Under the pieces are notes generated by a model, which was given only the letters and a program-made list of their open reading frames with translations, had not been told where the DNA came from and made no database searches. 64,000 nt of DNA, taken from contig NZ_QHKO01000001.1 of the NCBI RefSeq assembly GCF_003260125.1, positions 496,001 through 560,000 of the forward strand, written 5' to 3'. The DNA is from Lujinxingia litoralis (lineage in GTDB: Bacteria; Myxococcota_A; Bradymonadia; Bradymonadales; Bradymonadaceae). Shown here one piece after another: positions 34,957 through 44,018 of this stretch; within the stretch, counting starts at the first letter, position 1; each line of letters opens with the position of its first letter. Position numbers and translations under genes: made by a program.

Positions 34957-36726
34957 TTAAGTGCCGGGTGATGTCAAATCGTCGTCCAGCGCCCGGACGT
35001 TGGCCAGCCAGGCTTCAAACGAGGTCGCGTAGCGTGCGATCGCGGCTTCATAAGGGCGGTCAGCCGGAGCGCCAGCGCGGAGCCAGGCTCGCGTACGACG
35101 AAGGTGTTCTGCGGACACCGGTGAGATGGCTGCCGGCGCCTCGGCTAACGTGCCTACGCCACCGGGGCCGAAGAGGCGCAGCATTCCCTGAGCGACAACC
35201 TCATCAAAGAGCCCGGACTTGGGTGCGAAGGTCACACAGTCCGGGGCGCGATGATGGAGAATCTGACGCAGGTTTGCTTTGGGTCCCGCGCCCCAGCGTA
35301 GTTCCAGCGGCGTTCTGGCGAGCATCTCCTTCCAGAGTTCCCGCTCTAAAAAGGGGAAGGCCAGGCGCACTCCGGTACTGCGGCGATAACGCTCAAAGGC
35401 CCGCATCGACGCCTCCCACTTCCAGCCTTCAATCACCTGATGACGGGGGTCCTCGGCCGGGCGGCAGCAGGCGCGCCACAGGGGCAAAAGCCCGACGCGC
35501 GAGCCCAGTATCCGAACGCTCTCGCGCAGATCACGTCGCGCGAACGCACCGCCGAGCATCCTGCGCAATTCGGCGACGCTGGCCCGGCCCGCGGCCAATT
35601 CCAGGTAGTGCGGCCAGGCGCTAAAAAGGAGCTGATCGGCACCAAATCCAAACACTAGCGTACGCGCATGCTCCGACGCCTGACCACGGATCTCCCGGAA
35701 GAAATGGCGCATGTAGGGCGCCTCCCAGATCAACACGGGCCCCCAGTCCTCCACATCAGGGTTGGCGCTCTGCGGCGTCCAGAGGTCGGGATCGCCAATG
35801 TCCACGTAGCGATGCCGGGTGCGCCACCGCTGAACCATCGCCTCGATACCGCCACGCTCATCAAATCCCGGATGTCGGGCAGATACCATCGAGGCGCTGC
35901 GCACCGCCGAGCTCCGACCGTCCCGGGCAAGCGCGACCAGCGTGCTGGAATCCAGCCCGCCGCTGAGCGTGTAAACAAGACCGGGCTCCCGCTCCACAGC
36001 CCGACAAGACCGCGCCAGGAGCTGGGCAAATCGCTCGGAATCCGGCGACTGCGGCGCGCGCTTCGCGCGCTCAACTGCGCCGTCGCGCCAGGGCCGGGCG
36101 ACACTCCGCCAACTTCCCGCTCGCCAGCGCCGCTCCTCACCGGGGAAGATCCGCTCGACCCCGGGCCAGAAGTCCTCGCGCAGAGGCGCGTCGTTGGCCG
36201 AGGCAAAGGTCTCCCAGCTCCAAAGCACCCGGGAGGGCTCGCGCCAGGGGTGCAAAAGCGCCGGGCGCGTGCTCACCGCGGGCCCGGCGCCCCTCCCACC
36301 CGACGCCCCCCTCTCGACCGCCACCACCAGCGGCACCCGACCGAACATATCCCGACGCACGCTCAGCTCGCCGCGGTGCGCATCCCAGCGCAGGGCAACG
36401 GCCGCCCCGAGCTCTCCCAGACGCTCCAGCCCTCGCCCGCGCTGCACCCGGGCCAGCAATTCGTGCAGGCGCTCCAGACGTCGCGCGCGGGCGAGCTGCG
36501 GATCGAGAAGCGCTTCCACCGTGGTCGGTGGGCCGAAGATGCAGAACCATCCGCCGGGGGGCTTCTCAGCCACCACCGCAATCTGGTAGAAAGCCCCGCC
36601 GCATTGTGCCAGCGACAGGGTGTCAGTCGCGGATCGAAGCACCAGATCCCCTCCCGCGCCCACCCACCCCTGTGGCTCCCCTTCAAGGGGTTTCAATGTC
36701 ATGCAACGATCTGAGCTGCACATCAT
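34957..36726 (-). CDS. Lasso cyclase (asparagine synthetase-like)
   Basis: A 589-residue ATP-dependent lasso cyclase (C protein), which adenylates the ring acid side chain and closes the macrolactam. The N-terminal half resembles the asparagine synthetase glutaminase domain but lacks the start-adjacent catalytic Cys. The synthetase domain has the PP-loop LSGGLDSS (255-261). The first ATG, 36726, is six bases after AGG. It is the first gene of the operon, followed by the precursor. Confidence 0.92.
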   Translation of the reverse strand: MMCSSDRCMTLKPLEGEPQGWVGAGGDLVLRSATDTLSLAQCGGAFYQIAVVAEKPPGGWFCIFGPPTTVEALLDPQLARARRLERLHELLARVQRGRGLERLGELGAAVALRWDAHRGELSVRRDMFGRVPLVVAVERGASGGRGAGPAVSTRPALLHPWREPSRVLWSWETFASANDAPLREDFWPGVERIFPGEERRWRAGSWRSVARPWRDGAVERAKRAPQSPDSERFAQLLARSCRAVEREPGLVYTLSGGLDSSTLVALARDGRSSAVRSASMVSARHPGFDERGGIEAMVQRWRTRHRYVDIGDPDLWTPQSANPDVEDWGPVLIWEAPYMRHFFREIRGQASEHARTLVFGFGADQLLFSAWPHYLELAAGRASVAELRRMLGGAFARRDLRESVRILGSRVGLLPLWRACCRPAEDPRHQVIEGWKWEASMRAFERYRRSTGVRLAFPFLERELWKEMLARTPLELRWGAGPKANLRQILHHRAPDCVTFAPKSGLFDEVVAQGMLRLFGPGGVGTLAEAPAAISPVSAEHLRRTRAWLRAGAPADRPYEAAIARYATSFEAWLANVRALDDDLTSPGT

Positions 36727-36793
36727 CTGCTGCCTGCTCAACGGGTAAAACCACGGATTTGCACCGCATTTAAAGTCGCATTACTGTTCCGAC

Positions 36794-36839
36794 CGCCAGG
36801 CCCCAGGGCTTGCTTGTTCCGGCTGCCCCGGCCCTGGCG
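36794..36839. promoter_or_regulatory. Inverted repeat in the divergent gap
   Basis: CGCCAGG (36794-36800) pairs with CCTGGCG (36833-36839), followed on the plus strand by TTTTG. It lies between the divergent lasso cyclase and FG-GAP genes. The plus-strand reading resembles a terminator, but nothing upstream on that strand needs one, so a regulatory role is possible. No convincing promoter was found for either gene. Confidence 0.3.
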
Positions 36840-36920
36840 TTTTGATGCTAAATGAACGCCTTTAGCCCTTCCTGCGCATCCCGCAGCCTCCGTTGGGCGT
36901 TCAAACCATGGACGATCGCA

Positions 36921-39900
36921 ATGACACAGTATGGGAACTCTCGTATCACGGCTGACGCCCCGATGGGGCGATGGCGTGGATTCGCCTGTATCATGGTCGC
37001 GCTTACTCTGAGCGCGTGCAGCGGAGGTGATGACGATGTCACCGCATCGGCGCCGGCCTCGCTCAGCGTGAGCAAGCCGGAGCTTAAGCCCCCGGTCGAC
37101 ACGACGTCGAGCATCTTTAAGACAGCGGCCAGCCCGGCCGAGCTCGCCGCGGCCTGGCCTCAGGGCTTTGACCGCCACGCCGACCGCCTGGAGGCCACGG
37201 TCCTGGCGCTGGGCAACGTGGACATCGGCGCCGACGGCGCCGTGACGATCTCGCCAACCCCTGCGCTCCTGGCAAGTGGTAAGTCCCTGGAGCAGGACTG
37301 GAGCTACTCCTTTGAGTTGGCCCGGGCCGGTCGCGTCAACGCCATGGAAAAACCCGGCCCGGTGGAGGCTCACCTTCAAGAGGCCTCCCGGGCGCACCTC
37401 GATTATGCCGGCGGCCTGCGGGTGACCCTGGAGCACCGCTCCACCGGGCTCAAGCTCTTCACCACGCTTGCGGAGCGTCCGGAGGGTCAGGGGCCCCTGC
37501 GCGTAGATTTCGCCCATCGCGGGCCGATCAAAACGGCCATCAACGCCAAAGAGCAGCTCGAAGTCTGGCACCGCGACCAGGTGGTCTTCCACTGGTCGGG
37601 CGTGGTCGCTTACGACGCCAACAAGCGCCCGGTTCCGGTGAGCCTGCATACCGATGCCGACGGGTTCTGGTTTGAGGTCGACGATAGCAAAGCGGCGTAT
37701 CCGCTGACGATCGACCCCCTGGCGAGCCAGCCGCTCTGGGAGGGCTCCTCCACCCAGCCCGGCTCCAAGTTTGCCGACAGCATCAGCCACCCCGGTGATG
37801 TCAACGGCGACGGCGTGGCCGACATTGCCGTCAGCCAACACGACTATTCGGTGAGTCACAACCTGCAGGGGCGTGCGCTGGTCTACCTGGGCAACGCCAA
37901 CGGCTTTGGAAACACCGCCGGGTTTGTGGTCGTCGGAGACGAGCCCAACGAGCAGCTCAGCATCGGACTCTCGATCAGCGGCGATGCTAACGAGGACGGC
38001 TGCGACGAACTCGTGGTCGGCTCGCCGGGTTACAACGGCGGCTTCGGACGCGTGCTGATGTACCGCCCCTTTGAGTGCGCCTCCGGCGCGCTCAACCCCT
38101 CACCGCTGGTCTGGTCCCGAGAGTCGCCGACTTTGGCCGGCCTGGGTCGTTCGCTGAGCGTGGGCGACTACGACTGCAACGGTCAGGATGATTTGCTGGT
38201 GGGCGCTCCCAGCCAGGCCGCTACCGATGGCGGGATCACGTACTTCGTGGCCGGCGAGATTCAGATCTATCACCACGATGCCACCAGCGGCACCTACGAG
38301 TCGGCACCGGGCTTTAGCTACCAGGAAAACACTCAGGGACTCGCGCTGGGGTGGACCGTTCAGACCCTTCCCGATACCCGTGGCTCCTCCTCAACCTGCG
38401 ACAGCTTCGCGGTGGGTACGCCCTATCCCTCGGGTTTCACCGGCGCGGTGTTCATCTTTGACCACGACGCCGGCAACGCCATCGCCCTGCCCCCCGCTCG
38501 CCTCGACGGCCCGAATAGCGGCAGCAGCTTCGGGGTCAGCCTCGATACCATGCCCAGCCCCACCGGCACCCGGATCAACGGACGTCGCATCGACGCCCTG
38601 GTCGTCGGTGCCGGCGGAGGCGGAGGCGGCTTCGGCTCGGTCTCGATCTATGAGTGGGACACCGCCAGCAGCGCCTACCAGCAGGTCTGGACGGTCAACG
38701 CTCCGCACGCCGGCGCACGTTTTGGTCAGCGCATCGCCGCCAACGGTGACTTCAATAACGATGGCCACCGCGACCTGGCCGTGGGCGCCTACAACCTGAG
38801 AAACGAAGCCGGGATCGCCGAGGGCGGCGTGCTGGTCTACCTGGGCTCGTCCTCCGGACTGCAGAATACGCCCGACTGGACGCTCCTCTCGGGGCAGGCC
38901 GGCTCCGAATTCGGCATCTCGGTGCGCGCGATCCCCGACCTGACCGGCGATGGCAGCGACGAGCTATTGGTGGGCGCCCGCTCCTACGACGGCCTGATCA
39001 CCAACGGTGGACAGCTCTTCTTGTACCCGGGCCGCGCCAACTGCTTCATCGGCGGGACCTATTACTCCGCCGGTGATTTCAACCCGAATAATACCTGTGA
39101 GGTCTGCGACCCCAACCAGTCCACCGCGGACTGGTCGTCGGCCCCCGACGGGATGGTCTGTGGCGATGAGTCCGACTCCTGCACCATCGCCACCTGCCAG
39201 GCCGGTCAGTGCACCGGCTCGCAGGTCGACTGCAACGACGGCAACCCCTGCACCCAGGACAGCTGCGATCCGACCAACGGCTGCGTCAACGAAAGCGCGC
39301 CGATGGACGGAACCACCTGTGAAGACGACGGCCTGAGCTGCACCAGCAACGTCTGCGAGGACGGCGCCTGCACCCATCCGGTGACCCAGGGCTGCCTGAT
39401 TCAGGAGAGCTGCTACCCGGCCGGCGCCACCAACCCCTCGGCGGATTGCTTTGTATGCGACCCCGCCCAGTCGACCACCGACTGGAGCCCGAAGGCCGCC
39501 GGCACCGCCTGCGACAACGATCTCTTCTGCACGATCAACGACACCTGCAACGCGGTGGGCCAGTGTGAAGCCGGCACCCCGCGGGAATGCGACGCGGTGC
39601 AGTGCTACGGCGGTGTGGTCTGCTCCAACGCCGCGCGCGCCTGCGTGCCCACGCAGCCCGAAACCGGCACCGCCTGCGACGACGGCGATCTCTGCACCAC
39701 CGGCGACATCTGCCAGGCGGGCAGCTGTATGCCGGGCGACGCCCCCGACTGCAGCGCCGAAGGCAGCGCCTGCGCGACGGGCGTATGCAACCCGCAAACG
39801 GGAGCCTGTGAGAGCGAGCCCCTGGCCGATGGAAGCAGCTGTGACACCGGCAACGTGTGCACCACCGGCGTCTGCACCGACGGCGTCTGCCAGGAGTCGG

Positions 39901-41018
39901 CGCCCGAGACCTGTGACGACGGCAACCCCTGCACCGTCGGCAGCTGCGACCCGGTGGAAGGTTGCGTCTACGATCCGGCGCCGGCCGATGGCGCGATCTG
40001 CCAGGCCGCGTACTGCGCGTCGGAGTCGGAGGCGGTCCTGGCCAGCACCTGCGAGAACGCCGAGTGCACCATGCCGACCATCGTCGACTGCGCGCCCTTT
40101 GCCTGTGCCGAAGGCGCCTGCCTGACCACCTGCGACGATGACGAGCAGTGCGCTGGCGAGGCCTACTGCACCGAGGCTGGCGAGTGCTCCACCGAGAACC
40201 GCGCGCCCCAGGCCGACGCCGGCACCGAGCAGGTGGTGGGCTCCGGCGCCGAGGTCACCCTGGACGGGACCGCCAGCGCCGATCCCGACAACGATCCGCT
40301 GACCTTCACCTGGACCCAGATCGAGGGCGACACCGTCACCCTGGACGACGCCACCTCGGCCGCCCCGATCTTCGTGGCGCCGGTGCTGGAGCCCGGTGAG
40401 GAGCTCACCCTGCGCTTTGAGCTGGTGGTGAGCGACGGCGACCTGGACAGCCTCCCCGATGAGACGGTGGTCACGGTGACCAACGACGAGAACCGCCCGC
40501 CGGTGGCGATCATCGAAGGGCCCTCCGAGGCGTTTGCTGGCGAGTCAATCGAGCTCAGCGGCGATGCCTCCGAAGATCCCGATGGCGACACACTGGTCCG
40601 CTATCAGTGGAGCCTGGTCGATGGTCAGCCCTTCCCGACCATCTCGCAGACCGATCGGGAGAGCGCGGTCAACGTGACCTTCCCCGAGACGCTCACTGAG
40701 ACGACGACCTACCGCTTCGGGCTGATCGTCAGCGATGGCATGGCCAACAGCCCCCGCGCGGTGCACGAGGTGGTGGTCGAGCCGCTGGACGGACCGGTGG
40801 AGCCCGGTCCCGACGCCGGCGACACCGGAACCATGCCGGACGGTGGCGACTGGGACGACGCCGGCGGGGACGACGCCGGCCCCAACGCGATGCGCGGCAC
40901 GCTGAGCGGTTCGGGCTGCGCGTGCAGCTCCACCTCTCAGCAGGGAGACCCGGGCTTCTTCCTCTTTGCCGGCCTCCTGGGGCTGATGTGGTGGCGTCGT
41001 CGCGACGCCAGGAGCTAA
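36921..41018 (+). CDS. FG-GAP / Cys-rich / PKD-like protein with MYXO-CTERM-like tail
   Basis: A 1365-residue surface protein. The signal has lipobox LSAC (Cys33). Residues about 270-700 hold FG-GAP (integrin-alpha-like) repeats with calcium-binding loops such as DVNGDGVADIAV, DYDCNGQDDLLVG, DFNNDGHRDLAVG and DLTGDGSDELLVG. About 704-1090 are repeated CNDGNPCTQDSCDPTNGC-type cysteine modules. About 1093-1310 are two PKD/Ig-like domains (SADPDNDPLTFTW, SEDPDGDTLVRYQW). The end is SGCACSS, a hydrophobic helix and RRR, as in MYXO-CTERM sorting tails. The start could also be ATG 36852 or 36963. It probably acts in adhesion. Confidence 0.85.
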   Translation: MTQYGNSRITADAPMGRWRGFACIMVALTLSACSGGDDDVTASAPASLSVSKPELKPPVDTTSSIFKTAASPAELAAAWPQGFDRHADRLEATVLALGNVDIGADGAVTISPTPALLASGKSLEQDWSYSFELARAGRVNAMEKPGPVEAHLQEASRAHLDYAGGLRVTLEHRSTGLKLFTTLAERPEGQGPLRVDFAHRGPIKTAINAKEQLEVWHRDQVVFHWSGVVAYDANKRPVPVSLHTDADGFWFEVDDSKAAYPLTIDPLASQPLWEGSSTQPGSKFADSISHPGDVNGDGVADIAVSQHDYSVSHNLQGRALVYLGNANGFGNTAGFVVVGDEPNEQLSIGLSISGDANEDGCDELVVGSPGYNGGFGRVLMYRPFECASGALNPSPLVWSRESPTLAGLGRSLSVGDYDCNGQDDLLVGAPSQAATDGGITYFVAGEIQIYHHDATSGTYESAPGFSYQENTQGLALGWTVQTLPDTRGSSSTCDSFAVGTPYPSGFTGAVFIFDHDAGNAIALPPARLDGPNSGSSFGVSLDTMPSPTGTRINGRRIDALVVGAGGGGGGFGSVSIYEWDTASSAYQQVWTVNAPHAGARFGQRIAANGDFNNDGHRDLAVGAYNLRNEAGIAEGGVLVYLGSSSGLQNTPDWTLLSGQAGSEFGISVRAIPDLTGDGSDELLVGARSYDGLITNGGQLFLYPGRANCFIGGTYYSAGDFNPNNTCEVCDPNQSTADWSSAPDGMVCGDESDSCTIATCQAGQCTGSQVDCNDGNPCTQDSCDPTNGCVNESAPMDGTTCEDDGLSCTSNVCEDGACTHPVTQGCLIQESCYPAGATNPSADCFVCDPAQSTTDWSPKAAGTACDNDLFCTINDTCNAVGQCEAGTPRECDAVQCYGGVVCSNAARACVPTQPETGTACDDGDLCTTGDICQAGSCMPGDAPDCSAEGSACATGVCNPQTGACESEPLADGSSCDTGNVCTTGVCTDGVCQESAPETCDDGNPCTVGSCDPVEGCVYDPAPADGAICQAAYCASESEAVLASTCENAECTMPTIVDCAPFACAEGACLTTCDDDEQCAGEAYCTEAGECSTENRAPQADAGTEQVVGSGAEVTLDGTASADPDNDPLTFTWTQIEGDTVTLDDATSAAPIFVAPVLEPGEELTLRFELVVSDGDLDSLPDETVVTVTNDENRPPVAIIEGPSEAFAGESIELSGDASEDPDGDTLVRYQWSLVDGQPFPTISQTDRESAVNVTFPETLTETTTYRFGLIVSDGMANSPRAVHEVVVEPLDGPVEPGPDAGDTGTMPDGGDWDDAGGDDAGPNAMRGTLSGSGCACSSTSQQGDPGFFLFAGLLGLMWWRRRDARS

Positions 41019-41021
41019 ACG

Positions 41022-42404
41022 ATGCTCAGGTCGCATCCCTGGTACATCCCGGGTCTGATGCTTGCAGCCGGCGCGCTCAGCGCGCCGGGCTGCGGCCCTG
41101 AGCCGCGCGCGAATCAGGCGCTCACCGGTCAGGAGCAAGCCCAGGTCACCGTGTACAACCGCACCCACGAGGTCGTGCAGCTCCAGCTGCAGCGCGTGAG
41201 CTCCGAGCTGGCCGTCGACTGCGCGTTTGTGCGCGAGGCTCCGCAGCGCTTTTTGCGTGAGGAGCACCTCACCCCCCCCGGCACCGATCGCCTCTACTCC
41301 GGCCAGGAGCTGAGGCTCTACACCTACGGGAGCCAGCTCAACCCGAACCGGGGCTGCAATCTCAACGTGGCGCGCGTCGACGACGCGCGCATCGAGGACG
41401 TGGTGATCAGCTGGTCGCCGGGGCTCCCCTTCAAGAGCTTCTTCCCCGACGTGGACGCCCCGGCCGATGTCCCCACCGGCCCGCACACAGTGGTGCTCAG
41501 TGCGGACTACAGCCAGACGTCCCCCGACCAGATGCGCCCCTGGCGCGATCGGCCCTGCAATGGCGAACTCAGCACCTGCTCGGAAGAAGAGCAGCGCCAG
41601 GCGCTGACCCTGCCCGCCGGCGCCGAATACTCCTGGGAGGTCGAGGGCACCGAGCCCACGGTTCGCCCCTGGGGCCAGAGCACCTCGATCACCGAGATGC
41701 CCTCGGGCTCGGAGAGCGATCAGGGGAGCTGTTCCACGGGGATCACTCGCCAGGAACTGAGCTGGTCGACTCCCCCCACCGCCGGCGCCTGGCAGGTGGT
41801 GGAGGTCGCGCACGACGCCGACACCACCTGTGCACAGGTGAGCCTGAGCAACGACCAGGCGCAGGAGCAGACCTGGTCGGTCTGCGGAAGCAACCGCCTG
41901 ATCAGCCGCCTGACGCCGGCGAGTGACTTAAACCCGGTGATCCTGCAGTTCTTTTTTGAGCTGGGGAGCTCGGGAACCCCAAACATGGTGAACTACGAGA
42001 ACCTCTCGGTGGACATTCGCCGGGAGGATCTGGAGGGCAACCCGCTGGAGGTCGAGACCATCGATCTGGTGCGCGGCCGCCAGGTGCCCTCGCACCTGGG
42101 CCTGGAGATCGAGCCCCGGCTCAGCGAAGGGTGCCCGGCCCTGAGGGAGAGCGAGAGCTGCCTGCATGTCAGCGCCCCCCTCTCTCTGGAGATCACCACG
42201 AGCACCGGCCCCCTGATCCTGATCCCGGGAGAGACCGTCGCTCCGGCCAACGCCAGTCCGCGGCGTCTGGAGCTGGTGCGCGGGCTGCACCGTGCGGTGG
42301 TCGACACGGCCTGTGATGGGATGCAGTCCCAACTCGACCCGCCCCCGCTGGGCCCCTATCTGGAGCTGGTCTACTACTCGGGCGTCACCACGCTGAATCC
42401 CTGA
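41022..42404 (+). CDS. Secreted lipoprotein, unknown family
   Basis: A 460-residue protein starting three bases after the FG-GAP gene, so co-transcribed. The signal ends in SAPGC, a lipobox with Cys24. The mature part is beta-rich (QVTVYNRTHEVVQLQLQRV) with scattered cysteines (CAFV, GCNLNV, CNGELSTC), suggesting disulfides in the envelope. I do not recognise a family. A partnership with the FG-GAP protein is inferred from coupling only. Confidence 0.75.
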   Translation: MLRSHPWYIPGLMLAAGALSAPGCGPEPRANQALTGQEQAQVTVYNRTHEVVQLQLQRVSSELAVDCAFVREAPQRFLREEHLTPPGTDRLYSGQELRLYTYGSQLNPNRGCNLNVARVDDARIEDVVISWSPGLPFKSFFPDVDAPADVPTGPHTVVLSADYSQTSPDQMRPWRDRPCNGELSTCSEEEQRQALTLPAGAEYSWEVEGTEPTVRPWGQSTSITEMPSGSESDQGSCSTGITRQELSWSTPPTAGAWQVVEVAHDADTTCAQVSLSNDQAQEQTWSVCGSNRLISRLTPASDLNPVILQFFFELGSSGTPNMVNYENLSVDIRREDLEGNPLEVETIDLVRGRQVPSHLGLEIEPRLSEGCPALRESESCLHVSAPLSLEITTSTGPLILIPGETVAPANASPRRLELVRGLHRAVVDTACDGMQSQLDPPPLGPYLELVYYSGVTTLNP

Positions 42405-42419
42405 GTCAAAAGCTCCCCG

Positions 42420-42452
42420 AGTGGGGGATCTGGGTTATCCAGATCCCCCACT
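42420..42452. terminator. Perfect 14-bp hairpin after the lipoprotein gene
   Basis: AGTGGGGGATCTGG pairs perfectly with CCAGATCCCCCACT around the loop GTTAT, starting 16 bases after the stop. There is no T-run. The right arm shares CCCCCACT with the repeat units that follow. Confidence 0.6.
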
Positions 42453-42758
42453 TACGCCGTCGACCACGCGTTCTGCACACGCAGAGCCCCCACTTACGCC
42501 GTCGACCACGCGTTCTGCACACGCAGAGCCCCCACTTACGCCTCCGACCACGCGTTCTGCACGCGCAGAGCCCCCACTTCAGCCGTCGACCACGCGTTCT
42601 GCACACGCAGAGCCCCCACTTCAGCCGTCGACCACGCGTTCTGCACACGCAGAGCCCCCACTTCAGCCGTCGACCACGCGTTCTGCACACGCAGAGCCCC
42701 CACTTACGCCGTCGACCGCGCGTTCTGCACGCGCAGAGCCCCCACTTACGCCTCCGCG
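42445..42758. repeat. 42-bp tandem repeat array, seven full copies plus a partial one
   Basis: Units start at 42445, 42487, 42529, 42571, 42613, 42655 and 42697, with a partial copy from 42739. Each begins CCCCCACTT and ends GCAGAG; they differ at a few sites (ACGCC or CAGCC after CACTT, ACAC or ACGC in the loop). Each holds GTCGAC, ACGCGT and a small hairpin TCTGC / GCAGA. The 425-base stretch 42405-42829 contains only this array, the hairpin before it and a short C-rich tail. Reading frames through it are artefacts of a period divisible by three. Confidence 0.95.
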
Positions 42759-42829
42759 CCCCCCCTTCTCAGCCCTTCAGTCCGGTCACTTCGTGCCCCC
42801 GCGCGCGTGGCCAGGGGCGAGTAGCGGGC

Positions 42830-43843
42830 TCATCCCCACATCAGGGCCGTGCCCCAGGTCAGTCCGCTGCCAAAGGCGGCCATGATCACCGGGTCGCCGG
42901 GCTTCACCGTCCCCTGGCGACGCGCCAGATCGAGGGCCATCGGGATGCTCCCGGCGGTGGTGTTGCCCCACTGCTCAATGGTGTGCATCACGCGGGCCTC
43001 GGGGATGGCGGCGCGCTGCGCGACCAGCTCGTTGATCCGCCGGTTGGACTGATGGGCCACCAGCACCACCTGCGCCGGATCGAGCTGATGGGAGGCGATG
43101 ATGGCGCTGACCTTCTCGCTCAAAAGCTCCACCGCCCGGCGAAAGACCGGTCGGCCGTCCATCTGCGCAAAATGACGACCGGCCTCCAGATCTTCGACGG
43201 TGATGCTGGGGTGGGCCGCCGCCCCGGGGCGGTCGCAGTAGAGCAGGCGCGCGCCGCGGCCGTCGGCGCCGAGTTCCACCGGCTCCAGCGCGCCCCGGCC
43301 CCGGGACTCCTCGGTGCGGGCCTCGACCACCACGGCCCCGGCCCCGTCGCCAAAGAGCAGGGAGACGTTTCGCCCCCGCGGGCTCATATCGAGCCCGGTG
43401 GAGTGCACCTCGCTGCCCACCACCAGCACCCGGCGGTACATCCCGCTGAGCACCCAGGCCTGAGCCACCGAGAGCGCGTAGAGAAAGCCCGAACACTGGT
43501 TGCGCACGTCGATCGCCGGGATGGGGGCCACCCCGAGCGCCTCCTGCAGGAGTACCCCGTTGCCGGGAAAGACCATGTCCGGGGAGAGCGTGGCAAAGAC
43601 GATGGCGTCGAGCTCCGTGGGCGCCACCCCCGCATCGGCCAGCGCCGCCCGGGAGGCCTCCAGCGCCAGCGAGGTGTTGGACTCGCCAGGGCCAATAAAA
43701 TAGCGGGTGTGAATGCCGGTGCGCGTGACCATCCACTCATGGGAGGAGCCCAGCTGACTGGCGAGTTCGGCGTTGGTGACCTGACGAGCGGGGAGCGCGC
43801 GGCCGGTGCCACTGATGCGCGCGCCTGAGACAAGGGAGCTCAT
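42830..43843 (-). CDS. 3-oxoacyl-ACP synthase III (FabH-like)
   Basis: A 337-residue thiolase-fold ketosynthase. The catalytic triad is Cys117 (NQCSGF), His264 (AHQSNRRI) and Asn294 (GNTTAGSIP), typical of FabH-type condensing enzymes that use acyl-CoA. The ATG at 43843 has GAGGA upstream; the longer open frame is not conserved. It is a lone gene, not in a fab cluster, so a specialised role (branched-chain priming, head-to-head olefin-type or secondary metabolism) is possible but unproven. Confidence 0.88.
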   Translation of the reverse strand: MSSLVSGARISGTGRALPARQVTNAELASQLGSSHEWMVTRTGIHTRYFIGPGESNTSLALEASRAALADAGVAPTELDAIVFATLSPDMVFPGNGVLLQEALGVAPIPAIDVRNQCSGFLYALSVAQAWVLSGMYRRVLVVGSEVHSTGLDMSPRGRNVSLLFGDGAGAVVVEARTEESRGRGALEPVELGADGRGARLLYCDRPGAAAHPSITVEDLEAGRHFAQMDGRPVFRRAVELLSEKVSAIIASHQLDPAQVVLVAHQSNRRINELVAQRAAIPEARVMHTIEQWGNTTAGSIPMALDLARRQGTVKPGDPVIMAAFGSGLTWGTALMWG

Positions 43844-44018
43844 GGTACGTCGATCCTCAAAAGCGGGGGCTTGCCCCGGAGTCCTGTGCAATGCGAGTTT
43901 AGCCGGACGGGCTCCGCGCGCCACCCTTTCCAAGCGACGGAGCGCCCCCGACCCTAACTGCCATCGCCGGTCGCTGCCACCGCCGGCTGAGCACCGCCCC
44001 TCCACGCTGGAGTCGTGC

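Noticed and set aside
42445..42758. CRISPR array
   Set aside because: The units abut directly, with no unique spacers between them and no cas genes nearby.
42406..42885. Reading frames on both strands through the 42-bp repeats
   Set aside because: The 42-base period is divisible by three, so any frame without a stop stays open; there is no ribosome binding site and the product is a simple repeat.
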